Origin: Planctomycetaceae bacterium
GTDB lineage: Bacteria; Planctomycetota; Planctomycetia; Planctomycetales; Planctomycetaceae
Direction: 5' to 3'
Length of the DNA: 64,000 nucleotides
Assembly: GCA_002724315.1 (NCBI GenBank)
Contig: PBOJ01000027.1
Coordinates: 82,693 to 146,692, forward strand
A program made the translations under genes and the position numbers. Below the pieces are notes generated by a model, which was not told the DNA's origin, ran no database searches, and saw only the letters and a program-made list of their open reading frames with translations. Shown here in pieces: positions 1 to 8,881 of this stretch; position 1 is the stretch's first letter, and every line of letters starts with the position of its first letter.

Positions 1-57
1 AGCCGGCTGATGGTCAAGGTCGCCCACGTGCTGAAGTGGTTCGAGGTGCACCGGTAG
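1..57 (+). CDS. 3' end of an unidentified gene (partial)
   Basis: Reading frame 1 is open from the left edge and ends at a TAG at 55-57, giving an 18-residue C-terminus (SRLMVKVAHVLKWFEVHR). The next gene, on the other strand, ends 29 bases further on, so this stretch would fit the tail of a convergent gene. The amphipathic helix with Trp-Phe resembles the last helix of alpha/beta-hydrolase peptidases, but that is only a resemblance. The piece is too short to identify. Confidence 0.35.
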   Translation, partial: SRLMVKVAHVLKWFEVHR

Positions 58-86
58 CCGAACCCCGCCGAAAGTCGCCACCGGTT

Positions 87-1538
87 CTAGGTGAGGATCT
101 CTCGAACAACCCGTCCCGAGACATCGGTCAACCGGATGTCACGACTGTTGTGACGGAACGTCAACCGCTCGTGATCCAGCCCCAACTGGTCCAGGATCGT
201 CGCGTGCAGGTCATGCACGCTGACGCGATTCTCGACAGCCTTCATACCGATCTCGTCGGTCGCCCCGTAGTGCGTCCCACCCCGAACCCCTGCCCCGGCC
301 ATCCAGGTAGTGAATGCCAGCGGGTTGTGGTCCCGGCCGGTCCCGCCGGTCTGTACCAGCGGCAGCCGTCCGAACTCGCCACAGCAGACCACCAGCGTCG
401 ATTCGAGCAGGCCTCTCTGCTTCAGGTCCGTCAACAGTCCCGAAATCGGTCGGTCGGTTTCACCGGCAAACTGGCGGTGGTTCTTGTCGATGTTGGAGTG
501 GCCGTCCCAGCAGTCGTCGTTGTTGAAACCACCGCTGTAGAGTTGCACGAACCGCACTCCACGCTCGACCAGGCGACGGGCCATCAATGCCTGGCGACCG
601 AAGTGACTGCACCGGGAATCATCCAGTCCGTACAACGTGCGAGTCGAGAGCGTCTCCTGCGAGAGGTCCAGTGCCTCGGGAGCCGCCATCTGCATCCGGT
701 AAGCCAGTTCAAAACTGCGGATCCTCGCCTCAAGTTCGCCACGCCCCGGCAACCGCCGCTGGTGCTGGCGATTCAACCTGGTGATCAGACCCAGTTGCCG
801 ACGCTGCATACTGTCAGTCAGCAGGCCCGGACGCGTCAGGTTGTCGATCGGTGTGTCCTGGCTGACGACGGGAGTTCCCTGGTAGACGCCGGGCAGAAAC
901 GCCGATCCCCAGGCCGACGCCCTCGACTTGGGGGTCCCACGCCCCCGCGAATCGTACATGACGATAAAACCGGGCAAGTTGCGGTTCTCGGTCCCCAGCC
1001 CGTACGTCACCCACGACCCCACGCACGGAAAACCCATCCGGGCCATCCCCGTGTTCATCTGGAACTGGGCTGGCGAATGGTTGTTTTCGTGGGCAAAACA
1101 CGAATGAATGAACGCCATGTCATCGCTGTGTTGTGCGGTCCGTGTGAAGAGTTCCGAACACCAGGTCCCCGAGTCACCGTACTGCCGAAACGAGAACGGT
1201 GACCGCATGATCGGACCACCGGCACCGGCAAAAAAACCGGTCGACTGGTCGAAGTCCTTGACCGTCTGCCCATGCCGCCGGGCCAGGGCGGGCTTGTAGT
1301 CCCACGTGTCCACCTGGCTGGGCGCTCCGTGCATGAACAACCAGATGACCGACTTCGCCGACGGAACGTGATGCCCCAACTGCGCAGCCAGAGGAGCCCG
1401 TGGGTCAGGGGCCGCCGTCGCTTCACCGGCCAGCAAACTGGCCAACGCCAGCGTGCCGCAACCGGCCCCCGCCCGCGACAGGAAATCTCGCCGCGATCCG
1501 TAGCCGGTCGTCCGAAAAGTCATGGCAGAATTCGTCAT
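87..1538 (-). CDS. DUF1501 protein, class A, Tat-exported, partner of upstream cytochrome gene
   Basis: A 483-residue DUF1501 protein (PF07394, which I recall as part of the alkaline-phosphatase/sulfatase-like clan). A twin-arginine signal (SRRDFLSRAG) lies near residue 16 and is followed by a hydrophobic Ala/Leu stretch. Family motifs in order: APSQVDTWDYKP near residue 72, GEFGRLP, GTGRDHNP, and the C-terminal HDLHATILDQLGLDHERL with RDIRLTDVSG. The usual GRTP is GRLP here. It begins 32 bases after the stop of the DUF1549/DUF1553 gene on the same strand, so the two are very probably co-transcribed. Role: extracytoplasmic, substrate unknown; the Asp/His motifs suggest a metal-dependent hydrolase fold, which is inference. 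It has no CxPxR sulfatase motif. Confidence 0.93.
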   Translation of the reverse strand: MTNSAMTFRTTGYGSRRDFLSRAGAGCGTLALASLLAGEATAAPDPRAPLAAQLGHHVPSAKSVIWLFMHGAPSQVDTWDYKPALARRHGQTVKDFDQSTGFFAGAGGPIMRSPFSFRQYGDSGTWCSELFTRTAQHSDDMAFIHSCFAHENNHSPAQFQMNTGMARMGFPCVGSWVTYGLGTENRNLPGFIVMYDSRGRGTPKSRASAWGSAFLPGVYQGTPVVSQDTPIDNLTRPGLLTDSMQRRQLGLITRLNRQHQRRLPGRGELEARIRSFELAYRMQMAAPEALDLSQETLSTRTLYGLDDSRCSHFGRQALMARRLVERGVRFVQLYSGGFNNDDCWDGHSNIDKNHRQFAGETDRPISGLLTDLKQRGLLESTLVVCCGEFGRLPLVQTGGTGRDHNPLAFTTWMAGAGVRGGTHYGATDEIGMKAVENRVSVHDLHATILDQLGLDHERLTFRHNSRDIRLTDVSGRVVREILT

Positions 1539-1570
1539 GGGAAACGCGCCACCCGGGGTGGAAACTCAAA

Positions 1571-4186
1571 TCACTCGATGTACAGGAACTCGTTGAGACA
1601 GAACACGGCCTGGCAAAGATCGACCAGGGCCAGTTCCAGGGGATCCACCGGCTCATCTCCCAGGTATTCGCGGCCCTGGCGGGCGTGCAGCAACTGAACC
1701 TGTTCGTCAGAGAGTGCCCGACGATAGAGGCGGACTTCGGCCAAAGCACCGTGAAACGCTCCAGAGATGTGCTCGTCTATCAACCCCAGCTTCAGTGGAA
1801 CATCATTGTCGACGTTCGTCGGTGCGGGCTCGACCAGAGTACGATCCGGAGAAAGTGCCTGGTCAAGAAACAGTTTCACCACCCCCTTCGCGCGGACAGC
1901 CGTCGCGCGGTGCCAACGGCCCCTGCGGATGACTCCGTGCGAATCGAGATAATTGACCGGGCCCTTGCTTTTGCGGAGATTGCGGGTCGAGAACCTCAGA
2001 TGCCCCTTGGTCTCGTGAAAGAAGTACCCGGTGTAGGACGTGCCATCACCGGAAAAGGAATCCTTGCCCAGGATCTGGGTTCCGTTGGCACTGGCCGGAT
2101 CCATGCGAAACACGACCGATACGGTGAAATCACCGGTTCCAAATTCCACGTTGGGGTTGTCGTCGGCCTGCAGCACCGTCGGCTTCGGGCCAAAGGCAAC
2201 AGCCGGCCGGCCGGTCGGTGTCGCTGCGACAACCAGCCGCGGCCGTCCCGATTCCCGGGGTCGAAAGACAATACCGGTCCGCTGAGATCTCGCATCTGCC
2301 CAGCGAGACACTTCTCCCGGCTCGAGGCCGTCGGCGGTCAGGTCAAGGACCAGGCCGTTTTGATCGGCCGAACGTCTTGTGACAGTTTCTCGCCGCGCCA
2401 TGGCACGATAGCTGGCCCGTTGTTGCTCGAGAAACGAAACGGAAGCCGCCAGTTCCTCCAGCGAGGCCTCACGTCCGAAGGCCCTGACAAACAGCTCCCC
2501 AACCAGTGTCGGCAGATCAGCTCGTGGCCGGTCCTGTTTCAACTGACGAGCAAACGAGCCGGCTGCCCGGCGGACCACCGGGCCATTGAGCAACGCCAGG
2601 GCCTGGGGTGAGACAATCGTGGTCGAACGAGTGGCGGTTCCCTGCAGCGTGTCGGGGAGATCAAAAAGAGCCATCAACGGGTCCGGCTGGCTCCGCTTGA
2701 CCCGAAAATACACCGCTCGCCGCGGATTGCCGGAATCCAGTGAACCCGGACCGAACATGCGATCGTCAAATCGGTCACCGAACACCAGCAGGCTGTCTCG
2801 GATCGATTCGGCCTCGAGTCGTCTCACCGCCCGGCCGCAAAACAATGACCGGTCTTCTTCGCTCTGGGGCCGATCCAGAACCGCCTGGCGATAGGTGGCG
2901 CTATTGAGAACCGCACGGTGAATCGGCTTCAAACGCCAACCATTGCGAATCAACTCCGATGCCAACCAGTCGAGCAAACCGGGATGGGACGGTCTTTGGC
3001 CCTGTTCGCCGAAATCGTTGGGAGTCGCCACCAGCCCGCGACCAAAATGGTGCTGCCAGATCCGGTTGACGATCACCCGCGCCAACAGGTGACCGCCGCC
3101 GCGACCGGCATCGGTGACCCACCTCGCCAGGCCCGATCGTCGAAACGTCGGCTGATCCTTCTCGTCCGCCGGCGACGATTTCGGACCGGAAAAATCCTTC
3201 TCGGTCACACCCTCGGACAGCAACACGTCGAGGTAACCGGGACGCACCTCGTGATCCTTCAACTTCACGTCGCCGCGGCGAAGGAACCAGGTCTTGGTGT
3301 AAAAGGCCGGTCCCGGATTGTAGAGCCGCGGCAACGGCTTCAGGCCTTCGCCGGACACCAGCACCGGGCGGACTCCCGCCGCGCTGGTCGCCCCCGTCGA
3401 GAGCTGCACTTCACCTCGAATGGTCCGTTCGAAAATGGCCACGAACCGGTAGTACTCCTCCTGCGAGATCGGATCGAACTTGTGGTCATGGCATCTTGCA
3501 CAACCGACCGAGAGCCCCAGCAACGAGGTGCCAACGGTGTTGACCAGGTCGTCCAGTTCGTCGTAACGCTCCTGCTCGACACGGACCTTGGCGATGTCGG
3601 CGTTGCGGACGCCCGCGGCCAGAAACCCGGTGGCCATCCTGGCCAGGGGATCACCGACAGCCAGTTCATCTCCGGCCAGTTGCCAACGAACGAAGCGATC
3701 AAACGGCATGTCGTCATTGAAGGCTCGGATCACGAAATCGCGAAAGTGGTACGCGTTGTCGTTGTCCAGGTCGTGCTCGAACCCGTAGCTCTCGGCAAAA
3801 CGCACAACGTCCAGCCAGTGACGACCCCACCGCTCTCCCATGTGTGGGCTGGCCAGCAGGCGGTCGACCAGCCGCGGCCACGCATCCGGACGGGGGTCCG
3901 ACAGGAAACGTTCACGTTGCCCGGGTGTCGGCGGCAGTCCCGACACGTCGAAACAGATACGGCGAAGCAGAACGGGCGGGTTGGCAGTGGCGGTGGGCTG
4001 CCGGCGGGCCTGCTCGATCCGTCCCAGGATGAACCGATCGATCGTGTTGACCGGCCAGTCGGAATGAACCACATCGGGAACGGTGAACCGCAGTGGCTGG
4101 AACGACCAGAACCCGAGCGGCTCGTCGGCGACCAGGGGTGTCACGGCGACCAGCAGGACTCCCAGGATCCGGAAAACGGTCTTCAC
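1571..4186 (-). CDS. DUF1549/DUF1553 (PSCyt2-PSD1) cytochrome-like protein with LamG insertion
   Basis: From the GTG at 4186 this encodes 871 residues beginning with a textbook Sec signal peptide (VKTVFRILGVLLVAVTPLVA) and an AAGGTG ribosome-binding-like sequence 9 bases upstream. An in-frame ATG at 4240 would add 18 residues and push the signal inward. DUF1549 covers roughly residues 30-260 and holds one c-type haem motif, CARCH, at 229-233. DUF1553 follows from about 330 (ARVIVNRIWQHHFGRGL). There is no N-terminal PSCyt1 domain. A LamG/concanavalin-like beta-sandwich of about 230 residues interrupts the end of DUF1553, so the family tail (CLNEFLYIE) comes after it. The next gene downstream is the DUF1501 partner, 32 bases away. 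Likely a periplasmic haem protein that binds a glycan; the reaction is unknown. Confidence 0.9.
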   Translation of the reverse strand: MKTVFRILGVLLVAVTPLVADEPLGFWSFQPLRFTVPDVVHSDWPVNTIDRFILGRIEQARRQPTATANPPVLLRRICFDVSGLPPTPGQRERFLSDPRPDAWPRLVDRLLASPHMGERWGRHWLDVVRFAESYGFEHDLDNDNAYHFRDFVIRAFNDDMPFDRFVRWQLAGDELAVGDPLARMATGFLAAGVRNADIAKVRVEQERYDELDDLVNTVGTSLLGLSVGCARCHDHKFDPISQEEYYRFVAIFERTIRGEVQLSTGATSAAGVRPVLVSGEGLKPLPRLYNPGPAFYTKTWFLRRGDVKLKDHEVRPGYLDVLLSEGVTEKDFSGPKSSPADEKDQPTFRRSGLARWVTDAGRGGGHLLARVIVNRIWQHHFGRGLVATPNDFGEQGQRPSHPGLLDWLASELIRNGWRLKPIHRAVLNSATYRQAVLDRPQSEEDRSLFCGRAVRRLEAESIRDSLLVFGDRFDDRMFGPGSLDSGNPRRAVYFRVKRSQPDPLMALFDLPDTLQGTATRSTTIVSPQALALLNGPVVRRAAGSFARQLKQDRPRADLPTLVGELFVRAFGREASLEELAASVSFLEQQRASYRAMARRETVTRRSADQNGLVLDLTADGLEPGEVSRWADARSQRTGIVFRPRESGRPRLVVAATPTGRPAVAFGPKPTVLQADDNPNVEFGTGDFTVSVVFRMDPASANGTQILGKDSFSGDGTSYTGYFFHETKGHLRFSTRNLRKSKGPVNYLDSHGVIRRGRWHRATAVRAKGVVKLFLDQALSPDRTLVEPAPTNVDNDVPLKLGLIDEHISGAFHGALAEVRLYRRALSDEQVQLLHARQGREYLGDEPVDPLELALVDLCQAVFCLNEFLYIE

Positions 4187-4351
4187 GATCACCAGCACCT
4201 TGGACACGCGGGGAAACGGCTCCACGCCAGAATGACACATCGGGGTCACGCGTTCCACGGCAAGATGTGCTGCCGGTGCCGGTTCGTTGTCCGCAACGTG
4301 CGGCTGTCTCATAATCACGCGGTCCGTCTCGAACCCGATTGGTGTCCCGAC

Positions 4352-5458
4352 ATGAAAATCACCCGTATCGAAGTCCGAACCGTCGCACCCGAGGTCCAGC
4401 GGTTCACGTGGTCGTTCGATCTCCCTGAACAGTTCATGACCAACACCGTCGTGAAGATCGAGACCGACGCGGGAGTCGAGGGTGTGGCGGGTGTGTCCAA
4501 CTACACCTCCTATGACTTCGATCGGTACACAGCCGAAACGATTCGCCACCTGGCCCCGGTTCTGATCGGACGTGACCCGCGCGAGAGGGACCAGATCTAC
4601 TACGATCTCCGCCCCCGTGTCTTTCCGCTCTCGCCCGGCGCGTTGGCCGTTGTCGATGTTGCCCTCTGGGACCTGGCCGGACGGCTCGCGGAGAAACCGG
4701 TGCACGAGCTGCTGGGTGCCACCCGTACCAGCATTCCCGCCTACGCCAGCACTCCGTTGATGGACGACGTCCCGGCTTACCTCGAACTGATTGCACAACG
4801 TCTCGAGATGGGATTCACCGCCGTCAAGTTCCACTGCTGGTGTCTGCCCGAAAAGGACCTCGAACTCTGCCGGGCAGCCCGCGAGCAATTCCCCGGGACA
4901 GCTTTCATGCACGATGTCGAAAACAACTACTCGCATGAGGACGCCCTGCGCGTGGGCCAAGAGCTGGCCGAACTGAACTTCACGTGGTTCGAAGCCCCCT
5001 TCCCCGACTGGGACCTCGACGGGTACCGCCAACTGACGTCACAGGTCGATGTCCCGATCATCCCCTCGGGCAACTGGTTGATGGACCTGCAGTCGTTCGG
5101 TCACGCAGTGCACTCGGGAACCTGGACGCGGGCCCGGACCGACATCACCTGCCTGGGTGGTCTGACTCCGGCCTGGGAAGCGTTGCAGTTGTGCGAGTCC
5201 GCAGGGATCGGCTGCGAGGTGCTCGGCTGGGGCAACACTCTGATCTCCGCTGCCAACCTGCACCTGATGCTTGCCAACGACTGCTGCAGCTACTTCGAAC
5301 AGTCGGTCCCCTACGAACCCTACGAGTACGGCATGCTCGACGTGATCCGCACAGACTCCGACGGACAGGTCACCGCCCCGGACTCACCCGGGCTGGGAGT
5401 TCGGATCGACTGGGACGCCATGGAGGCAGCGACGGTTCACCGGCTCGTCTTCGATTGA
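4352..5458 (+). CDS. Enolase-superfamily (mandelate racemase/muconate lactonizing-like) protein
   Basis: A 368-residue cytoplasmic enzyme with no signal peptide. It has the capping domain first, then a TIM barrel. The ATG at 4352 starts MKITRIEVRTV, the usual N-terminal strand of this superfamily; the much longer open frame upstream is antisense to the DUF1549/1553 gene. Barrel residues visible: Lys159 (TAVKFHCW), Asp188 (MHDVEN) and Glu214 (FEAPFPDW), matching the general base and two metal ligands. The third ligand position, usually Glu in a GE motif, reads Asn241 (IIPSGNWLMD). No catalytic His is seen at the barrel end (LGWGNT). Members dehydrate or racemise sugar acids or other alpha-proton acids; the substrate here cannot be named. 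It is divergent from the preceding gene and 40 bases before the next cytochrome gene. Confidence 0.88.
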   Translation: MKITRIEVRTVAPEVQRFTWSFDLPEQFMTNTVVKIETDAGVEGVAGVSNYTSYDFDRYTAETIRHLAPVLIGRDPRERDQIYYDLRPRVFPLSPGALAVVDVALWDLAGRLAEKPVHELLGATRTSIPAYASTPLMDDVPAYLELIAQRLEMGFTAVKFHCWCLPEKDLELCRAAREQFPGTAFMHDVENNYSHEDALRVGQELAELNFTWFEAPFPDWDLDGYRQLTSQVDVPIIPSGNWLMDLQSFGHAVHSGTWTRARTDITCLGGLTPAWEALQLCESAGIGCEVLGWGNTLISAANLHLMLANDCCSYFEQSVPYEPYEYGMLDVIRTDSDGQVTAPDSPGLGVRIDWDAMEAATVHRLVFD

Positions 5459-5482
5459 TCACCGGCGACCGCGCGGACCTGA

Positions 5483-5488
5483 TAGAAT
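5483..5488 (+). promoter_or_regulatory. Possible -10 element TAGAAT next to a start codon
   Basis: TAGAAT stands 10 bases before the ATG at 5499. No convincing -35 hexamer is seen at the usual spacing. If this is a -10 box, the transcript would have an almost absent leader. The same hexamer stands before three other plus-strand genes in this window. Confidence 0.3.
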
Positions 5489-5498
5489 CCAGTTCTCC

Positions 5499-8400
5499 AT
5501 GCGACATCTCGCCCTCACCCTGCTGTTTCTGGCCTCTCCGCTCCCGGCGGCGGACAAGGACATCGAGTTCTTCGAGACGAAGATCCGGCCGGTGCTCGTC
5601 CAGCACTGCTACGAGTGTCATTCGGCGGCCGCCAAGGACATCCAGGGAGGGTTGCGACTCGACAGCCGACCGGGAATCCGCAAGGGAGGTGAAACCGGGG
5701 TGGCGGTTGTGGCCGGACAACCCGGCAAGAGCCTGTTGATGACGGCCCTTCGTCACGAATCGATCAAGATGCCTCCGAAGGGACCGCTGCCCGCGGAGGT
5801 CATCACGGACTTCGAGACCTGGATCCGCCGGGGAGCGATCGATCCGCGAGACAATCCGCCCACCGCTCGTGAAGCCGCCCGGCTCAGCTGGCAGGTGCTG
5901 CTGGCATCCCGAAAAGACTGGTGGAGTCTGAAACCGGTCCGGGCGGGGACCGCACCGGAGGTCCAGGACGCCGGCTGGTCAATGTGGCCGATCGATCAAT
6001 TCGTGCTGGCCCGGCTTGAGCGGAAACAACTGAAACCGGCCGCCGCGGCCAATCCCCGCACACTGATCCGCCGACTCTCGCTGGTCCTCACCGGACTGCC
6101 GCCCCAATCGGCTGATGTCAGTCAGTTTGTCACAGCCTGGACGCACGATCCCGATTCGGCCTGGCAGGAACTGGTCGACCGCACCCTGGCCTCACCCCAT
6201 TTCGGTGAACGCTGGGCGCGGCACTGGATGGACGTCGTCCATTTCACCGAGACTCACGGAAACGAGTGGAACTACGAGGTCCACCACGCCTGGCGGTACC
6301 GGGATTACCTGGTCCGCGCCTTCAACCAGGACGTGCCCTTCAACCAGCTGGTCCGTGAACACATCGCCGGCGACCTGCTCGCCAGGCCGCGAATCAACCA
6401 CCAGGAGCGTTTCAACGAATCCATCATCGGGACGGCCTTCTACCGTTTCGGCGAGGTTCCCCACGATGACTGCATCGGGCTGCGTTCGATCGGCTACGAC
6501 ATCTTCGCCAACCAGGTCGACACGCTGACCAAGGCGTTCCAGGCCTCGACGGTTGCCTGTGCACGGTGTCACGACCACAAAATCGATGCGTTCTCGACCC
6601 GCGACTACCACTCTCTGCTCGGAGTGCTCCGCAGCACCCGGCTGGTCGCCCACTCGATCGACCTTCCCGAGGTCAACCGCCGGCCGCTCGGACAACTGGA
6701 GTCGCTCAAGCCTCAGATTCGCAAGCAACTGAGCAACCTCTGGAAGAACCATGACCCGGCGCGCCTCAAAGCGTTGCTGTTGTCCGCCGAAGCGGCCCGT
6801 AACGGAAAGGCACCACACAAGGATCTCGACGTCGGACTGGTCACTCGTTGGAGAACCGCTCTTTCGGTCAAGAATCCTCCGTTGGAGCACCCGTTGCACA
6901 CCTGGCGATCGGTTGCTGATCGGGACCGCAAGACGACCCCCATCAGGACCGCCTGGACCGACCTGGCCAACCGGTACCTCGACGAACACCGCAAACGGAC
7001 ACGATTCAACCTCGAGAATTTCCAGACGCTCTACGATCTGGGCAATCCCGGTCACGCGGCACTGTGGAATTCTCACGGACACGCCCTCCGGTCGGCAGCA
7101 TCCTTCACCGGGGAAATCGCTCTGTCCGATTCGGGAGATTCGGTCGTCTCGCATCTGCTGCCGGCCGGTGTCCACAGTCACCGCCTGACCACTCGGCTCG
7201 GCGGTACGTTCCGTTCACCCATCCTGCACACCACCCGCAAACACCTCAGCCTGCAGGTCCTGGGCAACCAGCGGGCCGTGGTGCGGATCGTCTCCAACAA
7301 CTGCCAGCTCAACTATGTCAACTACAAGGTTCTGCAGTCGGACCGGCCGACCTGGATCACCTTCGAACCGGCTGCCGAAGACCAGAAGCTGCGTGCCTAC
7401 ATCGAACTGGTCTCGAAGTTCTACAACCCGAAGTTCCCTGACCAGTTGGCCACCATCGGTGGCGCAAAGGAAAACGACCGCGTACCGTGGAACAAGGTCG
7501 CTGCCGACCCCCGATCCTACTTCGGAATCAGCCGGGTCGTGGTCCATGACGTCGATGGTCCTCCCAGGGTCGAACTCGACCATCTCTGCCGGCTCTTCGA
7601 AAACGGTCAGGCTCCGGAATCCCTGGATGAGGTCGCCGCCCGTTATGCCAGTGTGATCGCCCGGGCGGTTTCCGCATGGGCCAACCGCAACGCCTCGCTC
7701 GCACAGGTCCGCTGGATCAACTGGATGGTCCAAAACGGGCTGCTGGACAACTCGCTCGATGCCGATCCCGAACTCGCCCGACTGGTGCGGAAATACCGGG
7801 ACATCGAGCAGAAGCGGTTGAAACGGCCGCGGATCATTCCCGGTGTCGAGGACGTCGATGACGGCATTGATCAGCCGGTCCTGGTTCGCGGCAACCCCAC
7901 CGAGTTCGGAGAGCCTGTGCCACGACGCTTCTTCGAGGTACTCGATGGAACACTTCAGCCATTCCAACAGGGCAGCGGCCGACGCGAACTGGCCGACCGG
8001 ATTGCATCGCCGGACAACCCGTTGACCGCCCGGGTGATGGCCAACCGCATCTGGCACCACCTGTTTGGCACCGGACTGGTCCGCACCGTCGACGACTTCG
8101 GCCGCCTGGGAGAACGTCCCTCGCATCCACAACTGCTCGATCACCTGGCCAAGACATTCGTCAGTGACGGCTGGTCAGTGAAGAGGCTGGTCCGCCGGAT
8201 CGTACTTTCACGAACGTTCCGCCTATCCGCCCGACGACAGCCGGAAGCCGTCTCGATGGATCCTCTCAACCGGCTCCTGCACCATTTCCCGGCCCGTCGC
8301 CTGGATGCCGAATCGATTCGGGATGCGGTGCTGGCCACCTCGGGAAGAATCTCGCTTCAGCTCGGAGGAGCCAGCGTCTACCCGTTCCGGGACAAGCCCA

Positions 8401-8852
8401 ACACCGATCGACGCCTGTTCGTCGGGCCCCTGGACGGCCACGGCCGCCGCAGCCTCTACATCAAGACCAACCTGATGGAGCCCACGCGATTCCTGTCGGT
8501 CTTCAACACCCCCGGCGGCAAGGTCGTCGAAGGACGCCGGGACCGCTCGAACGTCCCCGCCCAGGCGCTGGCCATGCTCAATGACCCGTTCGTCATCGGC
8601 CAGGCCGATGCCTGGGGGCAACGCCTTGTCGCGGCCGCTCATCGTGATCCGTCCGAACGGATCGACGTGATGTTCCATCGGGCGCTGTGCCGCCCACCGA
8701 CGGCTGCTGAACACGAACAGTTCGCCCGGTTGCTCGATCAACTCGCGGGTCTGCACGGGGTCCCGGCTGCAGACCTCATGACATCGCGACCGATCTGGAA
8801 AGACATGGCCCACGTGGTCTTCAATCTCAAGGAGTTCATCTACCTGCCGTGA
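5499..8852 (+). CDS. PSCyt1-DUF1549-DUF1553 cytochrome-like protein
   Basis: A 1117-residue protein with a Sec signal peptide (RHLALTLLFLASPLPAAD). A PSCyt1 (PF07635) domain carries haem motif CYECH at residues 37-41 and ends with the typical KMPPKGPL. DUF1549 starts near 135 (GWSMWPIDQFVLARLE) and carries the second haem motif CARCH in CARCHDHKID. DUF1553 occupies the C-terminal third (ARVMANRIWHHLFGTGL) and ends in the family tail FNLKEFIYLP. Between the DUF1549 and DUF1553 cores, around residues 440-690, lies a large insert I cannot assign. The downstream DUF1501 gene follows directly, in the same order as all other pairs here. Likely a periplasmic redox protein working with that partner; its substrate is unknown. 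Confidence 0.93.
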   Translation: MRHLALTLLFLASPLPAADKDIEFFETKIRPVLVQHCYECHSAAAKDIQGGLRLDSRPGIRKGGETGVAVVAGQPGKSLLMTALRHESIKMPPKGPLPAEVITDFETWIRRGAIDPRDNPPTAREAARLSWQVLLASRKDWWSLKPVRAGTAPEVQDAGWSMWPIDQFVLARLERKQLKPAAAANPRTLIRRLSLVLTGLPPQSADVSQFVTAWTHDPDSAWQELVDRTLASPHFGERWARHWMDVVHFTETHGNEWNYEVHHAWRYRDYLVRAFNQDVPFNQLVREHIAGDLLARPRINHQERFNESIIGTAFYRFGEVPHDDCIGLRSIGYDIFANQVDTLTKAFQASTVACARCHDHKIDAFSTRDYHSLLGVLRSTRLVAHSIDLPEVNRRPLGQLESLKPQIRKQLSNLWKNHDPARLKALLLSAEAARNGKAPHKDLDVGLVTRWRTALSVKNPPLEHPLHTWRSVADRDRKTTPIRTAWTDLANRYLDEHRKRTRFNLENFQTLYDLGNPGHAALWNSHGHALRSAASFTGEIALSDSGDSVVSHLLPAGVHSHRLTTRLGGTFRSPILHTTRKHLSLQVLGNQRAVVRIVSNNCQLNYVNYKVLQSDRPTWITFEPAAEDQKLRAYIELVSKFYNPKFPDQLATIGGAKENDRVPWNKVAADPRSYFGISRVVVHDVDGPPRVELDHLCRLFENGQAPESLDEVAARYASVIARAVSAWANRNASLAQVRWINWMVQNGLLDNSLDADPELARLVRKYRDIEQKRLKRPRIIPGVEDVDDGIDQPVLVRGNPTEFGEPVPRRFFEVLDGTLQPFQQGSGRRELADRIASPDNPLTARVMANRIWHHLFGTGLVRTVDDFGRLGERPSHPQLLDHLAKTFVSDGWSVKRLVRRIVLSRTFRLSARRQPEAVSMDPLNRLLHHFPARRLDAESIRDAVLATSGRISLQLGGASVYPFRDKPNTDRRLFVGPLDGHGRRSLYIKTNLMEPTRFLSVFNTPGGKVVEGRRDRSNVPAQALAMLNDPFVIGQADAWGQRLVAAAHRDPSERIDVMFHRALCRPPTAAEHEQFARLLDQLAGLHGVPAADLMTSRPIWKDMAHVVFNLKEFIYLP

Positions 8853-8868
8853 GCGGTTCCCGGCGCGT

Positions 8869-8874
8869 TAGAAT
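8869..8874 (+). promoter_or_regulatory. Possible -10 element TAGAAT, leaderless arrangement
   Basis: TAGAAT ends 7 bases before the ATG at 8882. Transcription from such a box would begin at or one base from the start codon, which would give a leaderless mRNA for the DUF1501 gene in addition to read-through from the gene upstream. No -35 box is evident. It is the second of four copies of this hexamer found just ahead of plus-strand starts. Confidence 0.3.
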
Positions 8875-8881
8875 CTCACTC

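Noticed and set aside
2918..4351. Long plus-strand open frame leading into the enolase-like gene
   Set aside because: It is antisense to the DUF1549/DUF1553 gene, and its translation has no family features. Only the part from the ATG at 4352 is coding.
4187..5032. Upstream extension of the 1571-4186 minus frame
   Set aside because: It runs antisense through the enolase-superfamily gene. The signal peptide marks the true start near 4186-4240.
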